A stretch of DNA of 64,000 nt from Pseudomonas japonica. GTDB taxonomy: Bacteria > Pseudomonadota > Gammaproteobacteria > Pseudomonadales > Pseudomonadaceae. The stretch spans positions 1 through 64,000 of the forward strand of contig NZ_FZOL01000017.1 of NCBI RefSeq assembly GCF_900188455.1. The letters run 5' to 3'. A program made the translations under genes and the position numbers. This document shows, piece by piece, positions 45,869-54,427 of the stretch; position 1 is the stretch's first letter, and every line of letters starts with the position of its first letter. Below the pieces are notes generated by a model. The model saw only the letters and a list, made by a program, of their open reading frames with translations, was not told the DNA's origin and did not search any database.

Positions 45869-45888
45869 CATGGACAACGTTACATTCC
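45860..45888. terminator. Inverted repeat at the convergent gene ends
   Basis: GGAATGTAAC (45860-45869, covering the stop codon of the small gene) and GTTACATTCC (45879-45888) form a perfect 10-bp stem with a 9-base loop, 10 bp short of the end of the convergent HNH gene. The position fits a bidirectional terminator; the stem is AT-rich and has no T-run, so an operator is also possible. Confidence 0.5.
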
Positions 45889-45898
45889 GAAAATCGCG

Positions 45899-46693
45899 TT
45901 ACAAATCATGAGGTCGGGCCGCTAGGGCAGAGCGTCGCTTTGCTTCAGCTAGGCACGCCTTGAGCTTCTCAATGCTCATGACCTCGGATCCACGATGCAC
46001 CACCGCATGGCAGTTCGGGCACAGTGGGATCAGATCCTTTATAGGATCAAGCTTGTACTCTGCGCCGATCGTACTAAGGGGAACGATGTGGTGGACATGG
46101 ATGAGCCCTTCGGCAACCTCGCCATAAACCAGTCCGAAGTCAAATTTGCACGCGTAGCAAACCGCTTTATAGTGATCGATACATGCTGCCCGAGCCTGAG
46201 CGCTGCGCTCATAGGCATTAACCTTTACCTCGCGGACTGCGCCCTCTAGGTACAGTTCGGGCTGACTGACCTCTTCAGGGAGCGCTGGCATCGTCGGCTC
46301 ATCGCACGCAAACCACTCACCATTCTGTTTAAGAAGCCACTTACGAGTGATCGAGCGCTTAAAGTTCTTAATCTTTGCAGGCCCAACACCGTCCGCGTTG
46401 CGGCGCTCATCCGAATGCATAATCTTAAACGTATAGAGTTCGTATCCTTCTTCGGCGACCAGCCTGAGATGTTCGACGCTCTGCGCATAGCCATTGTTGC
46501 GGCGTCCATTTTCAATCTCCCAATCCTCACTGAGGATGAGTGAGCGGTCACCGCTGATGTGCGTATCCCACTCTCCGAAAATGATCTTTTGCTCCTGATG
46601 GTTCACAAACGACCAGCTCCAAATCCAGTTCTTACACGTCGCTCCCAAGGATTCGATAAACGCTTTGCGGCTTGAGTGATTAGGAGTGGTCAT
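45899..46693 (-). CDS. HNH endonuclease (McrA-like)
   Basis: A 264-residue protein from the ATG at 46693; the extension to 46807 is not supported. The C-terminus carries the nuclease: CYACKFDFG, then LIHVHHIVPLSTIG and DLIPLCPNCHAVVHRG, giving the two Cys pairs, the catalytic His and the Asn/His of an HNH fold. The N-terminal 170 residues (WIWSWSFVNHQEQKIIFGEW) look like a recognition domain, as in the modification-dependent McrA-type enzymes. It is divergent from the OLD-like gene and may be an independent restriction enzyme. Confidence 0.78.
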   Translation of the reverse strand: MTTPNHSSRKAFIESLGATCKNWIWSWSFVNHQEQKIIFGEWDTHISGDRSLILSEDWEIENGRRNNGYAQSVEHLRLVAEEGYELYTFKIMHSDERRNADGVGPAKIKNFKRSITRKWLLKQNGEWFACDEPTMPALPEEVSQPELYLEGAVREVKVNAYERSAQARAACIDHYKAVCYACKFDFGLVYGEVAEGLIHVHHIVPLSTIGAEYKLDPIKDLIPLCPNCHAVVHRGSEVMSIEKLKACLAEAKRRSALAARPHDL

Positions 46694-46827
46694 GCGCGGA
46701 TCCTGTGCGTGTAGTGCCGGGAGGAGTGGGAGTGACGGTGTCGACAACGTTAGCGCTTCGCTTATAGCATCAGGCCACGAGGCCATCAAAGCGCCATACA
46801 CCAGCACTTCGCCAAGGAACGTCGACT

Positions 46828-48432
46828 GTGATCACAAAAATCCGTATCCGTGGGTACCGCATCTACAAAGATTTCGAGCTCAAGCCCAACCCGGGCGTAA
46901 ACATCCTGGTCGGTGACAATGACGCTGGGAAGTCCACATTGATGGAGGCCATTTCGCTGGCGCTGAACGGCCGGATAGGTGGGCGGGGGATCCTCGAAGA
47001 ATTGAACCCACACTGGTTCAACACTCAAATGGTGGCTCAGTTTCTGGCACTCCGGAATGCAGGGAAGACGCCCAAGCTCCCAGAGATTCTGATCGAGCTT
47101 TACCTGCAGGACACAGCTGATCTGCAGATACTGCTCGGTGCAGTGAATGCGGACGTACCGACCAACGTGTGTCCGGGAGTATTCCTCTCCATTTTCCCGA
47201 ACGAGGAATATCAGGACGAGCTGGATCAGTGGCTTAAGAATCCTTCTCCCCTGCTGCCCGTTGAGTATTACACCTATGAATGGCGGTCGTTTGCTGACAA
47301 CGAGCTCACTCGGCGCCCGCGGGCTCTATCGGTGGCCACGATCGATTCTCGGACGGTTAAGTCCGCTGCTGGGGTTGACTACCACCTTCGACAAATCCTG
47401 AGCGATCACCTGGAGTCAGCCGAGAAGGCGCAAATCTCGCTGGACTATCGAGGCGTGAAAGCATCCATGACAGAAGGAGCGCTGGCGCCGGTGAACAAGC
47501 GGCTCGAGGGGCTTGGCGCTGCGCTGCAGTCTGAGCCTCTGGCGCTGGCAATGGATCAAACGTCCAGGACATCCTGGGATAGCGTGGTCACTCCTCACGT
47601 CGATGGCCTTCCGTTCGCGATGGCTGGCCAGGGGCAGCAAGCCGCAATCAAGATCTCCCTCGCGATGAAGCGGCACTCTTCAAGCGTGAAAATCGTGATG
47701 ATCGAGGAGCCTGAAAACCACCTCTCACACACCAGCCTAACGACACTTCTCAACCGTATCGAAGACCTGGCCACGGAGGAGCAGCAGCTTTTCATTTCAA
47801 CTCACAGCACCTACGTCTTGAATCGACTCGGCCTCAACGCGTTGCTACTACTCCACCGCAACAGCGCGGCCAAGATCACGGGGCTCGATCCGACAACGGT
47901 GAGCTATTTTCAAAAGCTCCCGGGCTACGACACCCTCCGCCTCGTGCTAGCGAAAAAGGTCGTCCTGGTAGAGGGGCCGTCTGACGAGATCATTTTTGAA
48001 CGCGTTTACCAAGACTGCTTCGGCGCTCGACCAATGGCCCATGGAGTTGATGTCATCAGCATGCGTGGACTTGCACTAGCACGATGCCTAGAGCTTTGCG
48101 CTGCGATCGACAAGCCTGTCGCCGTCATGCGCGACAACGATGGCATTGATCCAAACGAGCTGCGTGAACCAGTTGAGAAGTGGCTGGAAGCGAAGCGCAG
48201 AGATCTGTTCATCGGCGATGTTGTCCACGGCAAAACGCTCGAGCCGCAACTCATCACCGCCAACGGTGAATCTCAGTTACGGAAGACGTTGGGCATCAGA
48301 GATTCAGCAGACTTGCTGACGTGGATGACACGCGAGAAAACGGAAGGGGCGATTCGGATTGCCGTGTCTGACGAAGCCCTCAACCCACCACCTTATATGA
48401 AGGCCGCGGCGGAGTTCATTCACGATGCCTAA
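46828..48432 (+). CDS. Class 2 OLD-family ATPase-nuclease (GajA-like)
   Basis: A 534-residue protein from a GTG. It starts with ITKIRIRGYRIYKDFEL and Walker A VGDNDAGKSTL at about 28-38, then signature-like GQGQQAAIKISLA, Walker B IVMIEEPENHLSH near 295 and the FISTHST switch. A TOPRIM nuclease domain follows: VVLVEGPSDEIIF near 380 (metal-binding Glu) and VMRDNDGID near 434 (D-x-D). ATPase plus TOPRIM followed by an overlapping UvrD-like gene is the Gabija arrangement (class 2 OLD). The gene is slightly shorter than typical GajA. It overlaps the helicase gene by 8 bp. Confidence 0.82.
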   Translation: MITKIRIRGYRIYKDFELKPNPGVNILVGDNDAGKSTLMEAISLALNGRIGGRGILEELNPHWFNTQMVAQFLALRNAGKTPKLPEILIELYLQDTADLQILLGAVNADVPTNVCPGVFLSIFPNEEYQDELDQWLKNPSPLLPVEYYTYEWRSFADNELTRRPRALSVATIDSRTVKSAAGVDYHLRQILSDHLESAEKAQISLDYRGVKASMTEGALAPVNKRLEGLGAALQSEPLALAMDQTSRTSWDSVVTPHVDGLPFAMAGQGQQAAIKISLAMKRHSSSVKIVMIEEPENHLSHTSLTTLLNRIEDLATEEQQLFISTHSTYVLNRLGLNALLLLHRNSAAKITGLDPTTVSYFQKLPGYDTLRLVLAKKVVLVEGPSDEIIFERVYQDCFGARPMAHGVDVISMRGLALARCLELCAAIDKPVAVMRDNDGIDPNELREPVEKWLEAKRRDLFIGDVVHGKTLEPQLITANGESQLRKTLGIRDSADLLTWMTREKTEGAIRIAVSDEALNPPPYMKAAAEFIHDA

Positions 48433-49492
48433 CCATCTGACACTCGCGGTCGCCGGCGGGAGAAAAACACAAGGCCTCGTAGATCACTGCAAAGGGTTGC
48501 CCAGTGATCGCCGCGTCCTTGTCGCCACTTTTACCCAGACCAACCAGCAAGAGCTTTCCCATCGGCTTCGAGCACAGGCTGGCGATCTCCACAACATCGA
48601 GGTGCTGGGTTGGTACACGTTTTTGCTTCGCCACTTTGCGAAGCCGTTCCTGCCGGTGAAATTCCCCGGAGAGCGGGTAGGGGGCTTCAATTTCGAAGGA
48701 CGCCCCTACAGGTTCGCCAAGGGCAAGCAAAGGTTTATGGACGGAAGCAACCAACTTTATGCCTGCGAACTCGGCCGCCTGGCGCGTGAGCTGATGGCTG
48801 CAACACCTGCTTTGCTTCGCCGCCTGGAGCACCTGTACGACGAGATTCTGATTGATGAGGTTCAGGATCTGAGTGGCTACGACTGGGAGATCGTCCATGA
48901 TCTCCTGCAATCTCAGATCGAAGTTCGTATGGTCGGTGATGTACGCCAGGCCGTGCTGTCGACCAACCCGAGGGGACAGAAGAATAAGCAGTATGGTTAT
49001 GCCGGCGCTCTTGAATGGTTTCAGGAACGCGAGCAAGGAGGGCTGTTGAGTATCAACTACGCGACGGTCACCTATCGCTGTCGGACGGAGATTGCAACGT
49101 TCTCTGACACCATTTTTGATGCGTCCTGGAAGTTTCCGGGCACCACCTCAGAAAACCACGAGGTGTCTGACCATGATGGCGTGTTCCTGGTGCACTCGAA
49201 GCACGTTGACCAATACGTTCAACAGTACCGACCGCAATGCCTTCGTGCCATGGCAGCATCCGGCAAGGAGTTTGCCCTCGACTATATGAACTTCAAGGTC
49301 TCCAAGGGCGCGACGTTCGAGCGTGTGCTAGTCGTACCTACAGGGCCAATCACGGCTTTCATTCAGAAGGGAGCCTACCTTGAAGCCACCTCTGCAGCTG
49401 CATTCTATGTAGCTGCAACACGCGCAAAGCAGAGCCTCGCAATCGTGATCGACAAGCCGGGCAAGTCGACTCTGCCGGTCTGGGAACCTTGA
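48425..49492 (+). CDS. UvrD-like helicase partner (GajB-like), degenerate Walker A
   Basis: A 355-residue superfamily 1 helicase, clearly shorter than the usual near-500-residue GajB. Motif I reads AVAGGRKTQ at about residues 8-16, with Arg where the last Gly of GxGKT belongs; motif II is ILIDEVQDLSGYDW near 140, motif III RMVGDVRQAVLST, motif V-like MNFKVSKGATFERVLVV near 290 and VI YVAATRAKQSLAIV near 325. It is encoded with the OLD-like gene by an 8-bp overlap. In Gabija the GajB helicase senses DNA ends and works with GajA. The odd P-loop may mean altered or weak ATP hydrolysis. Confidence 0.78.
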   Translation: MPNHLTLAVAGGRKTQGLVDHCKGLPSDRRVLVATFTQTNQQELSHRLRAQAGDLHNIEVLGWYTFLLRHFAKPFLPVKFPGERVGGFNFEGRPYRFAKGKQRFMDGSNQLYACELGRLARELMAATPALLRRLEHLYDEILIDEVQDLSGYDWEIVHDLLQSQIEVRMVGDVRQAVLSTNPRGQKNKQYGYAGALEWFQEREQGGLLSINYATVTYRCRTEIATFSDTIFDASWKFPGTTSENHEVSDHDGVFLVHSKHVDQYVQQYRPQCLRAMAASGKEFALDYMNFKVSKGATFERVLVVPTGPITAFIQKGAYLEATSAAAFYVAATRAKQSLAIVIDKPGKSTLPVWEP

Positions 49493-49689
49493 CCACTTGA
49501 ATCGCTCCATCCAATCAAAAAGTTGCCAGTCCGGCTAAAGTTTTCGCGATTTTTTACCGTTGTTGTAGTGAGTCCCCCTAAATCGAGACTGGTAGCTTGA
49601 CTGATCAAACCACTGCACCACTTTCAAAAATCGACCCTGTCCAACCGATTGAATCGTGCAACGACTCATCGCTGCAGGGTACACACATC

Positions 49690-50007
49690 GGATGGAAACC
49701 GTATCTCCTTGACGCTCGAGGGCCACAGCTACCTGAAGGCCAACAATGTGATCAGCAGCATGAGCCGACGGGGAAACTGCCACGACAATGCCGTCGCCGA
49801 GAGCTTTTTCCAGCGGCTGAAGAGGGAACGAATCAGACGAAAGATCTACGCAACACGTGACGAAGCCCGAAGTGACATTTTCGATTACATCGAGATGTTC
49901 TATAACCCTAAACGCCGGCACGGCAGTGCTATGCAGCTGTCGCCAGTTGAGTATGAGAAACGCTATGTCCTGAGGTTGGAGAGTGTCTAGGAACCAGGGG
50001 CGATTCA
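49690..50007 (+). pseudogene. IS3-family transposase remnant with right inverted repeat
   Basis: The last 95 or so codons of an IS3-type orfB are readable up to 49990: YLKANNVISSMSRRGNCHDN, then the final catalytic Glu in AVAESFFQRLKRE, and FDYIEMFYNPKRRHG with SPVEYEK. The upstream half of the integrase core is missing or frame-disrupted. TGTCTAGGAACCAGGGG followed by CGATTCA at 49984-50007 fits the right terminal repeat of the element. The left end is not recognisable. Confidence 0.8.
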
Positions 50008-50262
50008 TGGAGGTGGTGACGTTTGATGAGTTGCTAGGCAATTTGCACTTGTTGGCGCAGCACCTGACGCCTTCACAGTCGAAACCTGTTACTAATGTCT
50101 TTTGAAAGCACTACCGATGCCGAACCTGGACGTGGATACCATGTGCTCAGCATGTGTTGGAGAGCGCCCAGATGGAGACCTTGATAGGGCGAAAAGAGGG
50201 AAGGGTAGTTAAACCCTCAAAACGAGTGCAGCAGCTACCCGGGGAAAATCACGGATGACAAT
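50008..50262. other. Remnant-rich spacer
   Basis: A 32-codon frame begins right after the IS3 end (50008, reading VVTFDELLGNLHLLAQHL), resembling the N-terminus of some IS transposases, and stops early. The rest holds nothing recognisable. Confidence 0.3.
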
Positions 50263-51444
50263 CTAGGTAATCTTCGGCTTCTTACCTGCGAGCTCAAAAT
50301 TTGCACGCGCCGAACGACGCACCTGGCTGAACGTCAACTGGCGGAGTTTAGCCGCAGTTTCTGGTGCATCTGGCAGCATCTCATCATTCCTTGCGGCATC
50401 CGAAATAGCCACCCGATGCCGTTGGATCACGCCATCGGCACTGCCGGCAGTCATGCCGTTCGACTTCCGATTTTCTTGCAGCGTGCAAACATCAGGGAGC
50501 GCATTTTTGGTCGTCAGTCCTCGAGATTCGACGTAGTCGTTCAAAATCGGAATGAATTGGGGGCAAAGCGGGCGCTCTGTTTCTAGAGGCGCTCCCGGGT
50601 TATCAGTGAATACCCAATGGCTACAGCGAGGCGGATCACCAGGCTTGGCCGGCCGTGCATAAGTCGTAAATTGGCTTAGCAAACCTACATACTGACCGTC
50701 CCGGCATAATCTAGCCAGTGGAATAGTCGTAAATCTCGCCACAGCTAACATGAATCGGCACATCTCGTATTCGGGGCTGATATGGCGCCAGTACTCGAGG
50801 TGTGCGAAAAGCCAATCCATTTCCTTGTGCGACAGATTTGCAGCGGCCAGGCCCTTATCTGGCGGGGTTTCCGGGGTCTTAGCCATGACTGGAGCCGGCT
50901 CCTTCCGAACGCGGATACGCCACAGATAATTGAGAAAATGAAAGGTGATACCGTGTACCTTGCGCATGACTGTGCTGACGATCGGAGCCTCAGGGTCGGG
51001 GCGATAGCATGGGCGCCAGGCCGGGTTAATGGGCTGCTTTGTGAGAATCGGATGGCCTCTGAACAGGAAGCGACATCCAGCCGTACTCTGACTGATCCAA
51101 TTGTCGTCAGGCTGCTTTATGAAGTGCAGAAATCGCGTAAGGCTCTCGTTATCCCATTCCGTCATGGGCCGCCGATCAACTAGGAAACTCCAGTTCAGCG
51201 CCATCTGTAGCACAGACGTGTAGTCCAAGTATCGACTAGCCCAGGGTGTTTGCTTGGTCTGCATTGACTCAAGGATAAAGTCCGCGGCGTGACGGCACAT
51301 TTCGACTGGGAGGCAGGATGGGTCGACATCGGATAAACGTCGCTGTACATGGACATTTGCCGGGAAATCCATGCCTTCGTTTAAGCAGCGGACGAACGTC
51401 GACATCGTTGGGAAAATTGGGAACGGGCTTGACGTCCAGTTCAT
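50263..51444 (-). CDS. Tyrosine-recombinase-like protein lacking key catalytic residues
   Basis: A 393-residue protein resembling a tyrosine recombinase in layout: a SAM-like core-binding region (LQMALNWSFLVDRRPMTEW, then TRFLHFIKQ at about 85-130), and a second half beginning SHKEMDWLFAHLEYWRHI. At the place of the first catalytic Arg (TGLRxxEL in active enzymes) it has RFTTIPLARL without the Arg, and the C-terminus ends at VRRSARANFELAG with no nucleophile Tyr. It may be an inactive partner of a multi-recombinase module or a non-catalytic relative. It lies about 430 bp from dif. Confidence 0.5.
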   Translation of the reverse strand: MNWTSSPFPIFPTMSTFVRCLNEGMDFPANVHVQRRLSDVDPSCLPVEMCRHAADFILESMQTKQTPWASRYLDYTSVLQMALNWSFLVDRRPMTEWDNESLTRFLHFIKQPDDNWISQSTAGCRFLFRGHPILTKQPINPAWRPCYRPDPEAPIVSTVMRKVHGITFHFLNYLWRIRVRKEPAPVMAKTPETPPDKGLAAANLSHKEMDWLFAHLEYWRHISPEYEMCRFMLAVARFTTIPLARLCRDGQYVGLLSQFTTYARPAKPGDPPRCSHWVFTDNPGAPLETERPLCPQFIPILNDYVESRGLTTKNALPDVCTLQENRKSNGMTAGSADGVIQRHRVAISDAARNDEMLPDAPETAAKLRQLTFSQVRRSARANFELAGKKPKIT

Positions 51445-51876
51445 GAGAAATGCACGTTTTGTGAGTTCAGGATAAGTGTAGTCCGGGGAGCTTTATGTGA
51501 CCGGTGCCTAGGATGCGCTGTAGTTATTACCGCATGGTGTGCAGCTACTTGCGTAAAGCCACTGGCGTGGTGTCGAAGTCTTTACTGTGTCGGTGAGTCA
51601 CGGATGTGGTTTGTCGCTTGTCGGATGCTGACGATGCGCCGATAGGAGGATGTTTGAAAATCCAGTAGAAAGGGTACGATTGATCGACTGGATGTTCTGA
51701 GGTTTGAACCTTCCGCGCCAAGAGCGTCCAGTATCAAGAAACGATCCAGGTGGACACGGAATCGGGTAGGCGAGGACAAGGCTTTGAATTTCCTACGTTC
51801 GAGCGTCCAGATTCAGAAAATTTCCGTCCGATCATTAGGAAACGCTGACAATCTGTGCCTTCTGACACAGTATGTG
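51445..51876. other. Gene-free flank between recombinase-like gene and dif
   Basis: About 430 bp with only short frames and no recognisable product. It lies between the start of the recombinase-like gene and the dif core, so it would hold that gene's promoter and, if the island used dif, the element-side flank of the attachment site. No direct repeat of the dif core was found in it. Confidence 0.4.
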
Positions 51877-51904
51877 ATTTAACATAATATACATTATACG
51901 AACC
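51877..51904 (-). other. dif: dif site (XerC/XerD chromosome-dimer resolution site)
   Basis: Read on the minus strand, this 28-bp site has the XerC arm GGTTCGTATAA, a central TGTATA, and the XerD arm TTATGTTAAAT. It differs from the E. coli dif only at two positions of the XerC arm; the centre and the XerD arm are identical. It is the only such sequence seen in the window. It marks the terminus of replication and is the natural target for elements that integrate through XerC/XerD. The accessory region ends beside it. Confidence 0.9.
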
Positions 51905-51998
51905 TAGACATATTCCACCCAGCCCACACCCAGGGTACATTTCAAACCCTGAACCCCACCCAGGACGCTGAGCCTCAATCCAAGGACCGAAACCCTCC

Positions 51999-52613
51999 AT
52001 GCCTCACCACCCATCCGCGCACCGGATCATCGATCTCTATGACCGCCATGCCGATACCTGGGATCGACTGCGCAACAATCATTTTCCCGATCGCAAATGG
52101 ATCGAGCGTTTTCATTCGCTGCTGCAACCGTCTTCACGCGTGCTGGATATCGGCTGCGGTTCCGGTCAACCCGTGGCGCGTCTGCTGATCGAGGCTGGTC
52201 ATCAGGTGACTGGCGTGGATTCCTCGGCGCAGATGATTGCCCAGTGCCGCGCGCGATTCGCCGCGCACGAATGGATTAGCGCCGATATGCGCACGCTGGA
52301 TCTGAACCGCCAGTTCGCCGGGATCCTTGCCTGGAACAGCTTTTTCCATCTGCATCCCGACGACCAACGCCGAATGTTCCCGGTGTTCCAGCGCCACGCG
52401 GCGCCCGGCACGCTGTTGATGTTCACCAGCGGCACCGGCCTGGGCGAAGCCCTGGGTGAATTCCAGGGCGAGACGCTGTATCACGCCAGCCTCGATCCGC
52501 AGGAATACCGCAGTCTGCTGCACGAACACGGTTTCGAGGTGCTGGAGCATGTCGTCGAAGACCCGGAAAGTGGCGGCCTGACGGTCTGGCTGAGCCGCGC
52601 CCTGTCCTCTTGA
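51999..52613 (+). CDS. Class I SAM-dependent methyltransferase
   Basis: A 204-residue Rossmann methyltransferase: RVLDIGCGSGQPVARLL near residue 47 (SAM-binding motif I), VTGVDSSAQMI (motif II, acidic residue), WISADMRTLDL, and FAGILAWNSFFHL. The substrate is unknown; the size fits the small UbiE/Tam-like group. It is the first gene after dif and has the high GC of the right-hand region. It is convergent with the dehydratase-like operon. Confidence 0.85.
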   Translation: MPHHPSAHRIIDLYDRHADTWDRLRNNHFPDRKWIERFHSLLQPSSRVLDIGCGSGQPVARLLIEAGHQVTGVDSSAQMIAQCRARFAAHEWISADMRTLDLNRQFAGILAWNSFFHLHPDDQRRMFPVFQRHAAPGTLLMFTSGTGLGEALGEFQGETLYHASLDPQEYRSLLHEHGFEVLEHVVEDPESGGLTVWLSRALSS

Positions 52614-52628
52614 CATATGCAATAAAAT

Positions 52629-52664
52629 TATAACTAAACTAAATAATCATTTAGTTTAGTTATA
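52629..52664. terminator. AT-rich 16-bp inverted repeat between convergent genes
   Basis: Two perfectly complementary 16-bp arms (TATAACTAAACTAAAT and its complement) flank the four bases AATC, in the 89-bp gap between the convergent methyltransferase and dehydratase-like genes. Only A/T and a few G/C pairs form the stem, unlike the GC-rich surroundings. It could terminate both transcripts or bind a regulator. Confidence 0.5.
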
Positions 52665-52702
52665 TTAAGGTGCGTGAAGCACCGCCATCACTACCCTCCT
52701 CG

Positions 52703-53623
52703 TCACTTCACGGCCTTGCGCCATTCGCGAATCTGCTCGATGGTCGCGGTCACCCCACCACAGACCACGACCAGGACGCGTTCGTAGCGGCGCAACTCGG
52801 CACTCGGCGCATAGGCCAGGGCCAGCGCGGCGCCGCAGGCGGGCTCGACCAGCAGCCGATGGTCGGACAGAAAGCGCTCGCAGGCATCCAGCGCTTCGGC
52901 ATCGCTGACCACATGGCTGAACACCTTTCCACGCTGGCTCAGCATGAACGCCTGTTCGCTGACCTGCTTGGCACCCAGGGAGGTGGCGACGCTGTCGATG
53001 CTGTCCAGCACCACCCGCTCGCCCTTGGCCATGGCGGCGGCCAACGAGGCGGCACCGGCGGTTTCCACGGCGAACACCGGCACATCCTCCCAGCCGTTGC
53101 GCCGCAGCCCCTCGCAGACACCGGACAGCAGCCCGCCCCCACCCACCGCCAGGACCACCGCATCCGGCGTGAAACCCGCCGCGGCGACTTCGTCCACCAG
53201 GCTGGCATGCCCCTCCCACAACAGCGGGTCGTCGAACGGATGAATGAAGGCGTCGTCCTCGCCCAGCAGCGACAAGGCCAGCTCATTGGCCTCCTGCCAG
53301 ACCTTGCCGTGGACGATGACCTCGGCCTGCTCCTGGCGTATCAGCTGGCGGGCGCGCTCGGTGGTGCTTTCCGGCACCACCACGGTCACCGGCAGGCCCA
53401 GGCAACGCCCGGCATAGGCCACGGCGATTCCGGCATTGCCGCCGGAGGACGAGATGAAGCGGCGCTTGCCCTGCCGCGCATGGTGTTCGCAGGCCAGGCC
53501 GATACCGCGCAGCTTGAACGAGCCGGCGGGCTGCAGCGCCTCCAGTTTCAGCCAGACTTCCTGGCCGCTGGCCAGGCTCAGCGGGCGCGACGCCAGCAAG
53601 GGCGTGTTCAGATGCAGGCTCAT
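52703..53623 (-). CDS. PLP-dependent serine/threonine dehydratase-like enzyme
   Basis: A 306-residue fold-type II PLP enzyme from the ATG at 53623. It has AGSFKLRGIG near residue 35 (PLP-binding Lys), SSSGGNAGIAVAYAG near 65 (phosphate-side loop), VGGGGLLSGVCEGL near 165 (phosphate-binding glycine loop) and the C-terminal VVVCGGVT. The family deaminates L-serine or L-threonine to the 2-oxo acid; fold-type II racemases look similar. It overlaps the PhzF-like gene by 4 bp and is the last gene of a three-gene operon led by a YheO-type regulator. Confidence 0.82.
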   Translation of the reverse strand: MSLHLNTPLLASRPLSLASGQEVWLKLEALQPAGSFKLRGIGLACEHHARQGKRRFISSSGGNAGIAVAYAGRCLGLPVTVVVPESTTERARQLIRQEQAEVIVHGKVWQEANELALSLLGEDDAFIHPFDDPLLWEGHASLVDEVAAAGFTPDAVVLAVGGGGLLSGVCEGLRRNGWEDVPVFAVETAGAASLAAAMAKGERVVLDSIDSVATSLGAKQVSEQAFMLSQRGKVFSHVVSDAEALDACERFLSDHRLLVEPACGAALALAYAPSAELRRYERVLVVVCGGVTATIEQIREWRKAVK

Positions 53624-54417
53624 GCCGAGGCTCCGAGGAACAGTGTGCCGCGCAGGTACAGGCGTGCTTCGCCGCTGATGAGCACCCGGCCGTTGTCCGC
53701 CAGTTCGCAACGCAACTGGCCGCGCCGCGCGCCACCCTGGCGGGCGACGAAGCGACGCTTGCCCAGGCGTTCGGCCCAGTAGGTGACCAGCGAGGTATGC
53801 GCCGAGCCGGTCACCGGGTCCTCGTTGACCCCGACCCGCGGACCGAAGAAGCGCGAGACGAAGTCGAAACCGTCGCTGCCCGCCGCCGTCACGGCGATGC
53901 CACGCACGTCGTAGTGCATCAGGGCGGCGAAGTCGGGTTTCAGGTTCTCCAGGGTCCGCGCATCCTCCACCACCACGATGTAGTCGTCGCTGCGGTACAG
54001 CGCTTCGATCCGGCAGCCCAGGGCTTCGGCCAGGCCGGCTGGCGGCGTGTGTGGCTGGGGGTACTTCTGCGGGAAATCCATCGTCAGATGATCGCCCTCG
54101 CGGCTGACCCGCAGTTCGCCGCTGCGGGTGAAGAAACGCAGGGTCGACGCGCTGGCGCCGAGTTCGTTGAACAGTACCCAGGCCGCGGCCAGGGTGGCGT
54201 GGCCGCACAGGTCGACTTCCACCTCGGGGGTGAACCAGCGCAGACGGTAGCCCTCGCCCTCGTCGACGAAATAGGCTGTCTCGGAGAGGTTGTTCTCTTC
54301 GGCGATGCGCTGCAGGGTGACGTCGTCCAGCCAGTGTTCCAGCGGACACACCGCCGCCGGATTGCCGCCGAATACGCGATCGCTGAAGGCATCGACCTGG
54401 TAGATCGGGAGTTGCAT
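53620..54417 (-). CDS. PhzF-family isomerase
   Basis: A 265-residue protein from the ATG at 54417. The PhzF signature is clear: QVDAFSDRVFGGNPAAVC at the N-terminus, NNLSETAYFV near residue 42 (catalytic Glu), and RWFTPEVEVDLCGHATLAAA, then RVGVNEDPVTGSAHTSL near 208. The family catalyses proton-shift isomerisations such as that in phenazine synthesis, but no other phenazine gene is present, so this is a generic PhzF-like enzyme. It lies between a YheO-type regulator and a PLP dehydratase, suggesting amino acid derivative metabolism. Confidence 0.85.
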   Translation of the reverse strand: MQLPIYQVDAFSDRVFGGNPAAVCPLEHWLDDVTLQRIAEENNLSETAYFVDEGEGYRLRWFTPEVEVDLCGHATLAAAWVLFNELGASASTLRFFTRSGELRVSREGDHLTMDFPQKYPQPHTPPAGLAEALGCRIEALYRSDDYIVVVEDARTLENLKPDFAALMHYDVRGIAVTAAGSDGFDFVSRFFGPRVGVNEDPVTGSAHTSLVTYWAERLGKRRFVARQGGARRGQLRCELADNGRVLISGEARLYLRGTLFLGASA

Positions 54418-54427
54418 GGCGATATCC

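Noticed and set aside
53620..54417. PhzF-like gene as part of phenazine biosynthesis
   Set aside because: No other phenazine gene is in the window and its neighbours are a PLP dehydratase and a YheO-type regulator.
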